Position numbers and translations under genes: made by a program. Below the pieces are notes generated by a model, which saw only the letters and a program-made list of their open reading frames with translations, ran no database searches and had not been told where the DNA came from. A stretch of DNA of 64,000 nucleotides from Brachyspira murdochii DSM 12563 (GTDB taxonomy: Bacteria; Spirochaetota; Brachyspiria; Brachyspirales; Brachyspiraceae), in assembly GCF_000092845.1 (NCBI RefSeq), contig NC_014150.1:3168704-3232703 (forward strand), in the 5' to 3' direction. Shown here in pieces: positions 45,284 through 54,146 of the stretch (positions are counted from its first letter, which is position 1; every line of letters starts with the position of its first letter).

Positions 45284-46789
45284 TTAGAATTTAAATATAA
45301 AAGGCATAAATGTTATTGCAAATCTCTTTGTTCTTATATAATATTCAACAGTAAGCGACTGATAGAATATATCCAAAGTAGCTGAAACTTTATAATCATA
45401 GTAGAAATAATCTCCCTTTGACTGAGCGGTAGGGGCTATTAAATCTTTTATGGTATCATTATTTCCTGCTATGTTAGCGTATATATAAGGGAATTTTATA
45501 TCACCTTGATATGATAGTAAACCGTAAGTAAGATCTACACCGCCCGAAAAGTATAAAGCAAAATAATGTATATAAGGAATTTTTTCCTGTGATTTGAACC
45601 CTACTGTTAATTTAGGACTTAAAGAAAAAGTATGCCATTTTGTTTTACTTCTAAAATCACCATTGAAAACTAATCCTGTATCAACCTTATCTTCTCCCAT
45701 TTGTACAGGGTAATAGAAGGTATTATTAAATCCGAAATCTAAATAACCCATATCATAATTAGCATTCAGACGTAAATCTGTAAAGAACCAGCTATTTCTG
45801 TATATTAAAGTTTTGAATTCCAATCCGGCATGAAAACCGAAAGATTGTATATCAAGGTCTGTTATAAACATTTTGTATAGTTCTTTAAACCCTAAAAGAC
45901 CTCCCACTCTAAACCCCAATGAAAATGGAGCAGTCCAAGTATTTACTTCTCCTACAAGCTGTAAATATGGCAGAGGAACAGCATCTATTGCATCAAGAAC
46001 AACATCATAATTTCCTGAAGATATATCTTTATCTGAGGCACTAAGTTTATTTATATTAGCAGGAAAATCAGAATATACATTAATACCTAAAGAACCTAAA
46101 GGAAAATGCATAGGTATTAATAATCCGTAGTTTTCACCTGCTGTTGATATATTGGCAAATTTAGTTTTTAATCTGTCTACGGCTTTACTGGCTATTTGAT
46201 AATTTCCATTAACTGCTTCCATATATAATAGAGATGTACCTATAAATGAAAGAGCAGCAGCATTTGTAGTATAATTTAGTATATCAGCAGGATTTTTAAA
46301 TACTGTTATAAGCTGAAGAGGATTAAAACTATCTATTGTTTTTTTATAAAGATCATTTAATTGCTGATTTTCTCCGATAAAGTCTTTGATATTCTGTTTT
46401 AGAGGGTCTGAGTATCCTCTTTCATTCATATATAAATCCAAAATATCAGTATATTTTAATTGTTCTACAAACTTATCAGAATTAACATTAAAATCTGTAA
46501 TACCTACTGTTTGACCTAAAATCATATCCGTAGCAGATGGAATAGATATTGTTATTTCTACAGATTCTTTTATCCCGTCCTCCGTATTATTTAATATATC
46601 TTTTATATCCTGTGGTAATACCGTACCAATAGCAGGATTAGTACTTATAAATCCTTCTATATCTAATAGAGTTCCGCTAACAGTTCCGCCATTTATGGTA
46701 TCATAATTATCAACTAGTTCTGCTTGTAATTTAGCTATTGATGTAAAAAATAGCATAAAAAATATAGTCATTATTTTTGTATTTTTCAC
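45284..46789 (-). CDS. large outer-membrane beta-barrel protein
   Basis: 501 residues starting at GTG 46789, with AAGGAGA eight bases upstream. A signal peptide (TIFFMLFFTSIAKLQA) is followed by a helical N-terminal part and, from ~240, alternating strand segments (FSLGFRVGGLLGFKELY, WHTFSLSPKLTVGFKSQEK, TVEYYIRTKRFAITFMPFIF). It ends in Phe, the usual barrel-assembly signal. No family is recognised; it is paralogous to the broken gene at 35564. It lies between three lipoproteins and an OmpA-domain protein, so it is likely a surface-exposed porin-like or antigenic protein. Confidence 0.8.
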   Translation of the reverse strand: MKNTKIMTIFFMLFFTSIAKLQAELVDNYDTINGGTVSGTLLDIEGFISTNPAIGTVLPQDIKDILNNTEDGIKESVEITISIPSATDMILGQTVGITDFNVNSDKFVEQLKYTDILDLYMNERGYSDPLKQNIKDFIGENQQLNDLYKKTIDSFNPLQLITVFKNPADILNYTTNAAALSFIGTSLLYMEAVNGNYQIASKAVDRLKTKFANISTAGENYGLLIPMHFPLGSLGINVYSDFPANINKLSASDKDISSGNYDVVLDAIDAVPLPYLQLVGEVNTWTAPFSLGFRVGGLLGFKELYKMFITDLDIQSFGFHAGLEFKTLIYRNSWFFTDLRLNANYDMGYLDFGFNNTFYYPVQMGEDKVDTGLVFNGDFRSKTKWHTFSLSPKLTVGFKSQEKIPYIHYFALYFSGGVDLTYGLLSYQGDIKFPYIYANIAGNNDTIKDLIAPTAQSKGDYFYYDYKVSATLDIFYQSLTVEYYIRTKRFAITFMPFIFKF

Positions 46790-46815
46790 TTTTTTTATTC
46801 TCCTTCACTTTTTAT

Positions 46816-48039
46816 TTAATCTTTTTGAATATCTACTATATCTATGACATAGTGTGTTATTGGTTTGCTTGAAGTAGCGTATACTGTTGTTCCAAAATTT
46901 ACTTTTGCTCCCATTTTATCAATGACATCTAAAAAATATTTATTTGCTTTGTAGTTGGCGTCATTTAATATCGATTCATAGCAGGCGTCTTCTATTGCTG
47001 AAGTGTCTCCTCCGCTTGCAGCCAAAGACAATGCTTTAGTCAAAGACTCCTGAGCTTTTGTTTGATAGGTATTCATATCATTTTGTAAATCTGATATTAT
47101 ATATAATTCCGGACCGCCATGTTCAGGCAAACGTACTAGATAATCTTTTCCATTTTTTTTGACAGGTAGTAGCCATAATTGACCAGCAGCATCAGTGGCA
47201 CCCATATATACATAATTAGTATCATTGTTCAAATAATTTGTTGGGTTTAGTCTAAAGTCCGGATTAGAACTTCCGTTTTCATTTAAGCCTATGTCAAACA
47301 TATGATGATTATTAAAATCTTCTTCTTTGAAGTCAAATTTAGTTTCTAATCTTTTTGCTAACTGTTTCATTCTGTCGGATAATCTTGATATGCTGAACTC
47401 TCTTGCTCCGCTTGCATATACATAAGTGTATGTTTTACCGTTCTGAGCAGTTATAGGTATTTTATATTGATCTGTAGCTTCTTTTTTTGAGGCATCTGAT
47501 GGTATTTGAGATATTTCAGTCCAAGTTATAATATTTTTACTTGAGTAGTATTTACCGCCGTCTTGTATAAATATAGTATCCGCATTTGTATATGCTTCTC
47601 CATTAACTATCTTTGTAAATGCGTTTATTATTCTGTTGTCATCAGGAATTGAACTATCAATATTTGTTCTTATCTCTTTCATATAGAAATTATCATTTAC
47701 ATCTATTTCCAATAAGTTATAATATGAATTGTTTGTAATTATCATAGTTTTATTTGCCGAGTCATAAGAACATTTATCTCTGGCAGTTAAATAATATTTT
47801 CCATTAAAATCAAAGAAGTGAATATACCAATTATAAATTAGGCTTGTTTGTCCGGTTTTGTATATGCTTTCAACAGGGATAACCTCTACGGCGGCATCTT
47901 TAGAAGGTATGCTCAAATTTGCTATAGGGTCTTCTACAAACTGAGTTCTATTTGGTATGGAAGGATTGAAAACATTTCTTCTGCAGGAAACAGAAGTTAG
48001 TATAATTAAACTTGTAATTATAAATATTTTTATTTTCAT
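46816..48039 (-). CDS. surface lipoprotein, paralogue C
   Basis: 407 residues. The signal peptide has a lipobox ending in Cys ~19 (LILTSVSC), then the family's near-constant stretch RRNVFNPSIPNRTQFVED and PIANLSIPSKDAAVE. The middle varies. A conserved block DFNNHHMFDIGLNENG, DFRLNPTNYLNNDTNYVYMG precedes the C-terminus THYVIDIVDIQ. I do not recognise a wider family; it looks Brachyspira-specific. It is third of three tandem paralogues and is followed by the barrel gene. Confidence 0.8.
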   Translation of the reverse strand: MKIKIFIITSLIILTSVSCRRNVFNPSIPNRTQFVEDPIANLSIPSKDAAVEVIPVESIYKTGQTSLIYNWYIHFFDFNGKYYLTARDKCSYDSANKTMIITNNSYYNLLEIDVNDNFYMKEIRTNIDSSIPDDNRIINAFTKIVNGEAYTNADTIFIQDGGKYYSSKNIITWTEISQIPSDASKKEATDQYKIPITAQNGKTYTYVYASGAREFSISRLSDRMKQLAKRLETKFDFKEEDFNNHHMFDIGLNENGSSNPDFRLNPTNYLNNDTNYVYMGATDAAGQLWLLPVKKNGKDYLVRLPEHGGPELYIISDLQNDMNTYQTKAQESLTKALSLAASGGDTSAIEDACYESILNDANYKANKYFLDVIDKMGAKVNFGTTVYATSSKPITHYVIDIVDIQKD

Positions 48040-48079
48040 ATATAGTCCTTTAATAAATAATTTTTATTAAATATTTTAC

Positions 48080-49300
48080 CTACTGAATATCCACTATTTC
48101 TATTACATAATGAGTTAAAGCATAATTAGGTACAACATATGCAGTTGGAGTAGAAGTTTTAAATACACTCTCATACTTACCTATAAAATAGTTTCTTACT
48201 TCATATTCCAAATTATTTCTTATAGACTGATAACATGCTTCTGCAATTTCTGCTTTACTAGAATTAGGATTTGACACAAGAGCAAGGGCCTGAGTTAGGG
48301 CAGTATCAGCTTTTGTTTTTGCTGAGTCTCTTTCTGTTTTTAAGGTGTTAATATTATACATACCAGAACAATATTCAACAAATCTTATTAAATAATCTTT
48401 TTCTCCGTCATTAAAAGGCATTATCCATACCTGATGCGGAGTTTGCATGCCTATCCAAGAATAATCTGTATCATTTTCTATATAGTTTGTTGGATTCATT
48501 CTATAATCTATTTGATTGTCTCCGTCTGTATCCATTCCTATATCAAACATATGAAGGTTATTAAAATCTGCTTCATTAAACACCATTTTTGTTTCATATC
48601 TTTCAGCAGCCTGTCTCATTCTGTCTTCAAGTCTGTTTATACTAAACTGCAGACCTCCGCCGTTATACATATAAGTGTATTTTCCAACTGTTATTCTTGA
48701 AGTGTCCATAACTTCAATTTTTGTAAGACCTAGACCTGCAACATCTAAAGCAGTATTATTATTAGTAGTCCATTTGGATAGATCCGCACTGCTGCTTTGA
48801 TAATATCCTTTACTTAAATCTGCCATGTTTATAGGAACATATATATCAGAGCCTTTTATATAAGCATTGCCTTGAGCTATTGTTGTATATCTTGCATATA
48901 ATCCCGGGTGATCCTGATTAAGGTTTACAGCAACCTCCTGATATTTCATGCTTTTACCTATTTTTATTAAATGATAGTTTCCTCCGGGAGCAGTTTCAGC
49001 ATAAGTTCCAGCCTGAGTGTCGTATATATATCTTCTAAAAAATATTATATAGTACTCACCGTTAAACTTAAAAAATCTCTCAACATGTGCATATACTCTT
49101 CCCGAAGTACCTTCAAATGTATATGGTGTAACTTTGATAGCAGCATCTTTAGAAGGTATACTCAAGTTCGCTATAGGATCTTCTATAAACTGAGTTCTAT
49201 TTGGTATAGATGGATTAAATACGTTTCTTTTGCATGAAACAATAAATAAAGTGAATATAATTAATACAAAAGATATACTTATTAATATTTTAGTTTTCAT
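48080..49300 (-). CDS. surface lipoprotein, paralogue B
   Basis: 406 residues. Lipobox LFIVSC, then the shared KRNVFNPSIPNRTQFIED start. The middle block reads DFNNLHMFDIGMDTDGDNQI, DYRMNPTNYIENDTDYSWIG, HQVWIMPFNDGEKDYLIRFV, and the end is LTHYVIEIVDIQ. DGDNQI is EF-hand-like in composition, but no full loop is seen. The variable region between residues ~50 and 220 differs strongly from the other two copies. Function unknown. Confidence 0.8.
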   Translation of the reverse strand: MKTKILISISFVLIIFTLFIVSCKRNVFNPSIPNRTQFIEDPIANLSIPSKDAAIKVTPYTFEGTSGRVYAHVERFFKFNGEYYIIFFRRYIYDTQAGTYAETAPGGNYHLIKIGKSMKYQEVAVNLNQDHPGLYARYTTIAQGNAYIKGSDIYVPINMADLSKGYYQSSSADLSKWTTNNNTALDVAGLGLTKIEVMDTSRITVGKYTYMYNGGGLQFSINRLEDRMRQAAERYETKMVFNEADFNNLHMFDIGMDTDGDNQIDYRMNPTNYIENDTDYSWIGMQTPHQVWIMPFNDGEKDYLIRFVEYCSGMYNINTLKTERDSAKTKADTALTQALALVSNPNSSKAEIAEACYQSIRNNLEYEVRNYFIGKYESVFKTSTPTAYVVPNYALTHYVIEIVDIQ

Positions 49301-49315
49301 TTTACTTTCCTATTT

Positions 49316-50530
49316 TTAATTATCTTCTTGAATGTCAATAAATTCTATTACATAATGAGTTAATGCTTTATTAGGTGAAATATATTCATTACCTTGTAAT
49401 CCTCCCATTTTTGTTGCAACATCATAAAAGTATTGATTAACTTTATAATTAGCATCAGCTTTTATAGATTCATAGCAGGCTTGTTCTATTTCTGATTGAG
49501 GTTTGTCTGAAGCAACGGCAGCCAATGCCTTTGATAATGCATTTTGAGCTTCTGTTTTATATTTATCTATCTCTGTTTGTAATCCTGATTTAGTATATGA
49601 ACCAGGACTACAATGTTCTACAAATCTGATTAAATAATCTTTACCGTCTTTTTTTACAGGCATTAACCATATTTGATGCGGAGATTGTTTTCCTATCCAT
49701 ACATAATTTGTATCATTTTCAATATATTCTGTAGGGTTTATTCTAAAATCAGCAGTAGTTCCTGTTGAAATGTTTATTCCTATATCAAACATATGATGAT
49801 TATTAAAATCTTCTTCATTAAATGTGAACTTTGTTTCTAATCTTTGAGCTAACTGCTTCATTCTATCATCAAGTCTTTCTATACTGAATTGAAGTCCTCC
49901 TCCTGTGTAAACGTAAGTATAAGTTACACCGTTATCAGCTTTAATCTGTACTCTATTTAAATCTACAGCTTCCATTTTTGTAGTTCCTGCAGGTTGCGTG
50001 CTGCTTCCTGTATCAGTCCAGTTTTTGAAGTCGGAAGTTTTAAAATAATTTCCTGCTGATGAGTCCTGCACATATACGTATGAAGAATCTTTATATGCAT
50101 TGCCTTGAGATATTTTAGCTATCCTTGTATATTCATTATTATTTCTGCCTACTTTTATATTAACTTCTTTCATTTTGAAATTATCATTAACATCTATTTC
50201 TAATATATGCCCGTCAACTCTTCCATTTAGTGTATCAACAATTACTTGATTGTTTGCATCATAGTAATATCTGTATGCAGCAGTAAGATAATAATGCCCG
50301 TTAAACTCAAAATAATGTTCAAAGTGTCCGTAAACAATATCTCTGCTAATTGATGTTTTTACAGGTGTAACCTTAACTGTTGCATCTTTAGAAGGTATGC
50401 TCAAATTTGCTATAGGAGCTTCTACAAATTCCGTTCTATTTGGTATAGATGGATTAAATATATTTCTTTTGCATGAAACTCCAGTTAGTATAATTAATAT
50501 ACAAGATATAGTTATCAGTATTCTATTCAT
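49316..50530 (-). CDS. surface lipoprotein, paralogue A
   Basis: 404 residues. Lipobox LTGVSC, then KRNIFNPSIPNRTEFVEA and PIANLSIPSKDATVKVTPV. The conserved block is DFNNHHMFDIGINISTG, DFRINPTEYIENDTNYVWIG, HQIWLMPVKKDGKDYLIRFV; the end is LTHYVIEFIDIQ. First of three tandem paralogues. DNA coding for the SIPSKDA region is nearly identical in all three, which would favour gene conversion. Confidence 0.8.
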   Translation of the reverse strand: MNRILITISCILIILTGVSCKRNIFNPSIPNRTEFVEAPIANLSIPSKDATVKVTPVKTSISRDIVYGHFEHYFEFNGHYYLTAAYRYYYDANNQVIVDTLNGRVDGHILEIDVNDNFKMKEVNIKVGRNNNEYTRIAKISQGNAYKDSSYVYVQDSSAGNYFKTSDFKNWTDTGSSTQPAGTTKMEAVDLNRVQIKADNGVTYTYVYTGGGLQFSIERLDDRMKQLAQRLETKFTFNEEDFNNHHMFDIGINISTGTTADFRINPTEYIENDTNYVWIGKQSPHQIWLMPVKKDGKDYLIRFVEHCSPGSYTKSGLQTEIDKYKTEAQNALSKALAAVASDKPQSEIEQACYESIKADANYKVNQYFYDVATKMGGLQGNEYISPNKALTHYVIEFIDIQEDN

Positions 50531-50542
50531 TTATTTATCCTG

Positions 50543-50770
50543 TCAATTTTCAATATTTTCATCATGTTTATTAATTAAATAAGAATATTTATTGATAGAG
50601 CAAGTATTTGTAACTTTTTCATTATTGAGAATATCGATACTTATAGATTTAACTTCTTCTTGTAAAATAAAGATTGAAATTATTGATACAATTATTATAA
50701 CTGTAAATAATACAATAAGCATCAGACCCCTTAATATAATAATCAATGATAATAAAACTTTTCTAAACAT
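50543..50770 (-). CDS. small single-pass membrane protein
   Basis: 75 residues with an AGGAGA ribosome site nine bases ahead of ATG 50770 and a gap of only 12 bases to the first lipoprotein. Residues ~5-35 are strongly hydrophobic (RGLMLIVLFTVIIIVSIISI), followed by a polar tail. There is no lipobox. It appears to be the first gene of the lipoprotein operon. No family recognised. The good ribosome site and tight spacing support it as a real gene. Confidence 0.6.
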   Translation of the reverse strand: MFRKVLLSLIIILRGLMLIVLFTVIIIVSIISIFILQEEVKSISIDILNNEKVTNTCSINKYSYLINKHDENIEN

Positions 50771-51045
50771 TATTATAATCTCCTAAAATAAAATATTTAT
50801 ATATAAAATTATTTATTATCAGAATTTGATATGCTTTTTTCTTAATGGAGAAATATACGATTACTTTATTATAATTTTTGTGTTTTACATTATTGGTATA
50901 TATTAGTTTTAATTTGTCTAATATTAGAGGTTTTATCGGTTTCAGATTGTTTATATATATTTTTGATAATAAGAAATAATAGTAATATGATTTTTTGAAA
51001 AAATGCTTATGGTTTGTTAATGAAAAAATAAAGTTTAAAGAATTA

Positions 51046-51099
51046 GCTGTGCTGTGCTGTGCTGTGCTGTGCTGTGCTGTGCTGTGCTGTGCTGTGCTG
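51046..51099. repeat. pentanucleotide array (GCTGT)10
   Basis: Ten perfect GCTGT copies (51046-51095) plus a partial copy. The flanks (TAATGAAAAAATAAAGTTTAAA before; ACAAGTATTTTT after) resemble those of the second array, so the two are related units. It lies ~275 bases upstream of the minus-strand lipoprotein operon. Five-base units change the local spacing rather than a reading frame. Likely variable in length between strains. Confidence 0.95.
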
Positions 51100-51305
51100 C
51101 ATATTTACTCCTAAAAACTATATTTTAAAAATATATCATATTACATATATTTTACAAGTATTTTTTTCTTATCAATATATAAAATGTATTATATGTAAGA
51201 TGATTAACATATATTTTTATATCTGTTATGTAATTATCTAAAATTTTGCAATATGGATAGATATAATAATTTTTTAATGAAAAAAGAAAATTTAAAATAT
51301 TAGAT

Positions 51306-51384
51306 GTTCTGTTCTGTTCTGTTCTGTTCTGTTCTGTTCTGTTCTGTTCTGTTCTGTTCTGTTCTGTTCTGTTCTGTTCTGTTC
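51306..51384. repeat. pentanucleotide array (GTTCT)15
   Basis: Fifteen perfect GTTCT copies (51306-51380) plus GTTC. It is embedded in a unit (about 51262-51455) whose flanks match those of the GCTGT array ~250 bases away (TAATGAAAAAAGAAAATTTAAA before; TCAAGTATTTT after). It lies ~535 bases upstream of the lipoprotein operon. This is the kind of locus used in variable-number repeat typing of Brachyspira hyodysenteriae. Confidence 0.95.
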
Positions 51385-51567
51385 ATATTAAGAATCTCGT
51401 AAAAAAAATTTATTTTATTATATCACATAGTAAATATTTTTCAAGTATTTTAAAATTCATTTACATATTAAATAATATATTTATTTTTTCTTACTTTAAT
51501 TTTTATACATCTTATTATTTTACTGAAAATAATAAGAAATTTGATAAAATTACTAAAGTTAATTTCC

Positions 51568-51668
51568 AAGCGGCCGATAATATATCTAGTTGATTGGACT
51601 ACCCCCCAATAACTATATTTGTAATAAGCCGCTTTGTTCATCCCACAAAAGCGGTTTATTTTTTTATA
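51568..51668 (+). ncRNA. candidate structured RNA with terminator (uncharacterised)
   Basis: On the plus strand AAGCGGC (51568-51574) can pair perfectly with GCCGCTT (51628-51634), enclosing a hairpin built on ATTGG (51592-51596) and CCAAT (51606-51610). Alternatively, the same GCCGCTT pairs with AAAGCGGT downstream to form a terminator followed by TTTATTTTTTTA (to 51668). Two exclusive folds sharing one strand resemble attenuators. No plus-strand gene follows for ~1.8 kb, so it may be a small RNA. I see no clear promoter and no match to tRNA or known riboswitches. It may also partly end truB transcripts coming from the other side. Confidence 0.4.
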
Positions 51669-51687
51669 AATAAAGCTTTCAAATTTA

Positions 51688-52563
51688 TCAGACATCTATA
51701 AAAGAGTAGACATTCTTATCTTTTTTTTCTATAATTGCTAGAAGATTTTCTTTATTATCGGTCAATGATAAATATCTATTTTTTATTTTTATATTTTCTA
51801 TCATTTTGGTATTGCCGCATAGTATTTGTTTTATTGTATTATCATCTTCAATAATTTCCTTCTCAAAGTTATTAAACATTTCAAAGAATGAGAGCATTTT
51901 TCCTTTTTTTATATCTTCTATACTGCAGGCTGTATCAATATTATAATTTCCTATAGATACTCTTGTTAATTCTTTTGTATAAGCTAAGTTACCTGTTATA
52001 TTTCCTATATCCCTTATTATAGACCTTATATAAGTACCTTTGCTTACTGAAGTTTTTATTTTGAAATATGGATAATCATATTCTAATAATTCAATGTTGT
52101 TAATACATACTTCAGCATCTTTTAATTGAAAACTTTGATTATTTCTTGCCAAATCATAAGCTCTTTTTCCATTAATTTTTTTAGCACTGTATATAGGAGG
52201 TTTCTGCAAAATATTTCCTTTAAAATTTTTTTTTATAATTTTTTCTAATTCTTCAAAACTTAATTTATTATTGATATCAGATTTTTTTATTATATTTCCT
52301 TCTATATCATCAGTATCTCTCATTTCGCCAAATACTCCTAATGCAATGTATTCTTTAGGCATATCATCAAATAAGAAAAATAATTTGGTATATCTTCCAA
52401 ATGCCAGTATTAAAACCCCGTTTGCAAAAGGATCTAATGTTCCTGCATGACCTATTTTTTTTTCTATAATATTTTCTTTTTCTCTTAATGTTTTTTTTAC
52501 CTGTTTTATAGCATCAAAAGAAGTTATGCCTATAGGTTTATTTAAGATACAAAAACCTTTCAT
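51688..52563 (-). CDS. truB: tRNA pseudouridine-55 synthase
   Basis: 291 residues. The catalytic Asp is in KIGHAGTLDPFANGVLIL; other motifs are LNKPIGITSFDAIKQVKK at the start, PPIYSAKKINGKRAYDLAR and VSKGTYIRSIIRDIG. It modifies U55 in the T loop of most tRNAs. A short C-terminal extension follows the catalytic domain. The ribosome site is AGGGAT. Confidence 0.95.
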   Translation of the reverse strand: MKGFCILNKPIGITSFDAIKQVKKTLREKENIIEKKIGHAGTLDPFANGVLILAFGRYTKLFFLFDDMPKEYIALGVFGEMRDTDDIEGNIIKKSDINNKLSFEELEKIIKKNFKGNILQKPPIYSAKKINGKRAYDLARNNQSFQLKDAEVCINNIELLEYDYPYFKIKTSVSKGTYIRSIIRDIGNITGNLAYTKELTRVSIGNYNIDTACSIEDIKKGKMLSFFEMFNNFEKEIIEDDNTIKQILCGNTKMIENIKIKNRYLSLTDNKENLLAIIEKKDKNVYSFIDV

Positions 52564-52604
52564 AAATATTTATCCCTTATATTATTTATTATGGATTATA
52601 TATT

Positions 52605-53348
52605 TTAGCCTCTTATTATTTGCAGAGAGTTAAAATATATATTTAGAATATTTTCAGATATACTTGATATATTACTATATTTTTTTGAGAACAAATCATT
52701 TCCTATTGATTTAACTAAATCATCTATAGTTTCTATATTATGTTTAAGTGTCCCAAGCTGCTGCTGAGAAAGATGAAGCAGATGTATATTGCTTTTATCA
52801 AATTCGGCTATTGTGGTTTTAGTAGCTTCATCAAGCAGATAATAAACCACTATTAATTTTTCTTCTTCTTCCTGAGTAAGCACTGTATTAGATGTATTAT
52901 ATATTTTTGAGAGTTCTCCCATTCTATATGCTATTTTGTATATTGAGTTTAAATTATCAAAAAACCAATTAACATTATTTCTTTTTCTTAAATCGGATAA
53001 TACATATTTGATATCATGCAGTATAGAATATCCTGCACTTTCATCTTCCTTGCTTGATATATAATAGTGAGAGCGTATTAATATATCCTGCAAGCTGTCA
53101 AAATCGGTTTTCCATTGTGGGTCTTCGGTATTAATATTGTAGTATTTTTTTTTAAAATCATTCCATACTATAATAAATTTTTCTATAGCTCCTTTTCTGT
53201 CAGTATTATTAACATCTCTTATAATTAATAATGTATCCATATACTCTTTATCCAAAGAAGCCATATCTTCTAAAAAATTATCCTGTTTCTTTTGACAAGA
53301 TGTAAACATAATTAATAATAATAATAAAATAAATGCTTTAATATTCAA
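52605..53348 (-). CDS. lipoprotein of unknown function
   Basis: 247 residues beginning at TTG 53348, seven bases after GGAGA; no in-frame ATG gives a complete signal peptide. The signal (AFILLLLLIMFTSC) has lipobox FTSC. The mature part is mostly helical and charged (FKKKYYNINTEDPQWKTDF, EEEEKLIVVYYLLDEATKTT), without a domain I recognise. It lies 41 bases upstream of truB on the same strand and is divergent from another lipoprotein. Confidence 0.75.
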   Translation of the reverse strand: MNIKAFILLLLLIMFTSCQKKQDNFLEDMASLDKEYMDTLLIIRDVNNTDRKGAIEKFIIVWNDFKKKYYNINTEDPQWKTDFDSLQDILIRSHYYISSKEDESAGYSILHDIKYVLSDLRKRNNVNWFFDNLNSIYKIAYRMGELSKIYNTSNTVLTQEEEEKLIVVYYLLDEATKTTIAEFDKSNIHLLHLSQQQLGTLKHNIETIDDLVKSIGNDLFSKKYSNISSISENILNIYFNSLQIIRG

Positions 53349-53465
53349 TATAAAGTCTCCAATTATTTATATAATTTTTATCTCTATTTTAAATTATGAT
53401 TTTACAAATAGTAACTATGATAAGTTAAAATAATTAATACATTAAAGGATAATTTATTATAAATC

Positions 53466-54089
53466 ATGAAAAAAAACAAGCTATATATTTTTATTATATT
53501 GATAATTCTAATATCATGTTCAGGCAATAATATCAGAAGAGGATCACTACATTCAAAAGCATATACAGATATAAGTTTTGAAGTAAGCAGAATGAAGGCA
53601 GAAGATGCTATGTATTATTATATAGCCGAACAAACTGCTCCTTTAATCAATAGAAATGATTTTAATATAGTTGCCGTTTCATTGAAAGACAGTAATCTTA
53701 TAGATTTTTCTAATGAGGATATTGTAGCTTTTAAAGAATATAAAAAAGATGATAATTTTTATACGGAGATAAAATTGAAAGATGATACTATATATGATAG
53801 AACTATAGAGGTATTAAACAGATTAAAAAAAGAGGGCAGTATAGATGATAAAATATTCAGAGCAAATGCCTCAATAGAAATATCAGAAAATGCCAAATTA
53901 AATGCATATACCAGACAAATGCTCACACAAAATGCTTTAAAAAGGGCATATGAATCTTTATTTAAAGTATTGCTTAGTAATAATATAGAAGTTAATAAAG
54001 CAGTAAGTTTAACTAACGAGGCTTATATATTAGAAGAAAGCTACAGTTCTAATGAATATAATGTAGTTGTAGAAACTATTAATGATTGA
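53466..54089 (+). CDS. lipoprotein of unknown function
   Basis: 207 residues. The signal peptide has lipobox LISC (Cys ~18). The mature part includes ISENAKLNAYTRQMLTQNAL and KRAYESLFKVL, helices that recall LPP20-like lipoproteins, but the resemblance is weak. It stands alone, divergent from the lipoprotein at 53348. AAAGGA lies ~20 bases upstream, a long spacing. Confidence 0.72.
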   Translation: MKKNKLYIFIILIILISCSGNNIRRGSLHSKAYTDISFEVSRMKAEDAMYYYIAEQTAPLINRNDFNIVAVSLKDSNLIDFSNEDIVAFKEYKKDDNFYTEIKLKDDTIYDRTIEVLNRLKKEGSIDDKIFRANASIEISENAKLNAYTRQMLTQNALKRAYESLFKVLLSNNIEVNKAVSLTNEAYILEESYSSNEYNVVVETIND

Positions 54090-54146
54090 TTATATAAGCA
54101 GACTATATATTATTATATAGTATGCTCTAAATTTATTAACTTTATT

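Noticed and set aside
51046-51384. CRISPR array
   Set aside because: These are uninterrupted five-base tandem repeats without spacers, and no cas genes are present.
51568-51634. Possible tRNA (7-bp outer stem, ~67 bases)
   Set aside because: No proper D, anticodon or T arms, and no GTTCRA motif in the right place.
51468-51695. 75-codon minus-strand open frame overlapping the truB stop
   Set aside because: It has no ribosome site, starts inside truB, and lies over the strongly palindromic structured element at 51568-51668, which explains its sequence better.
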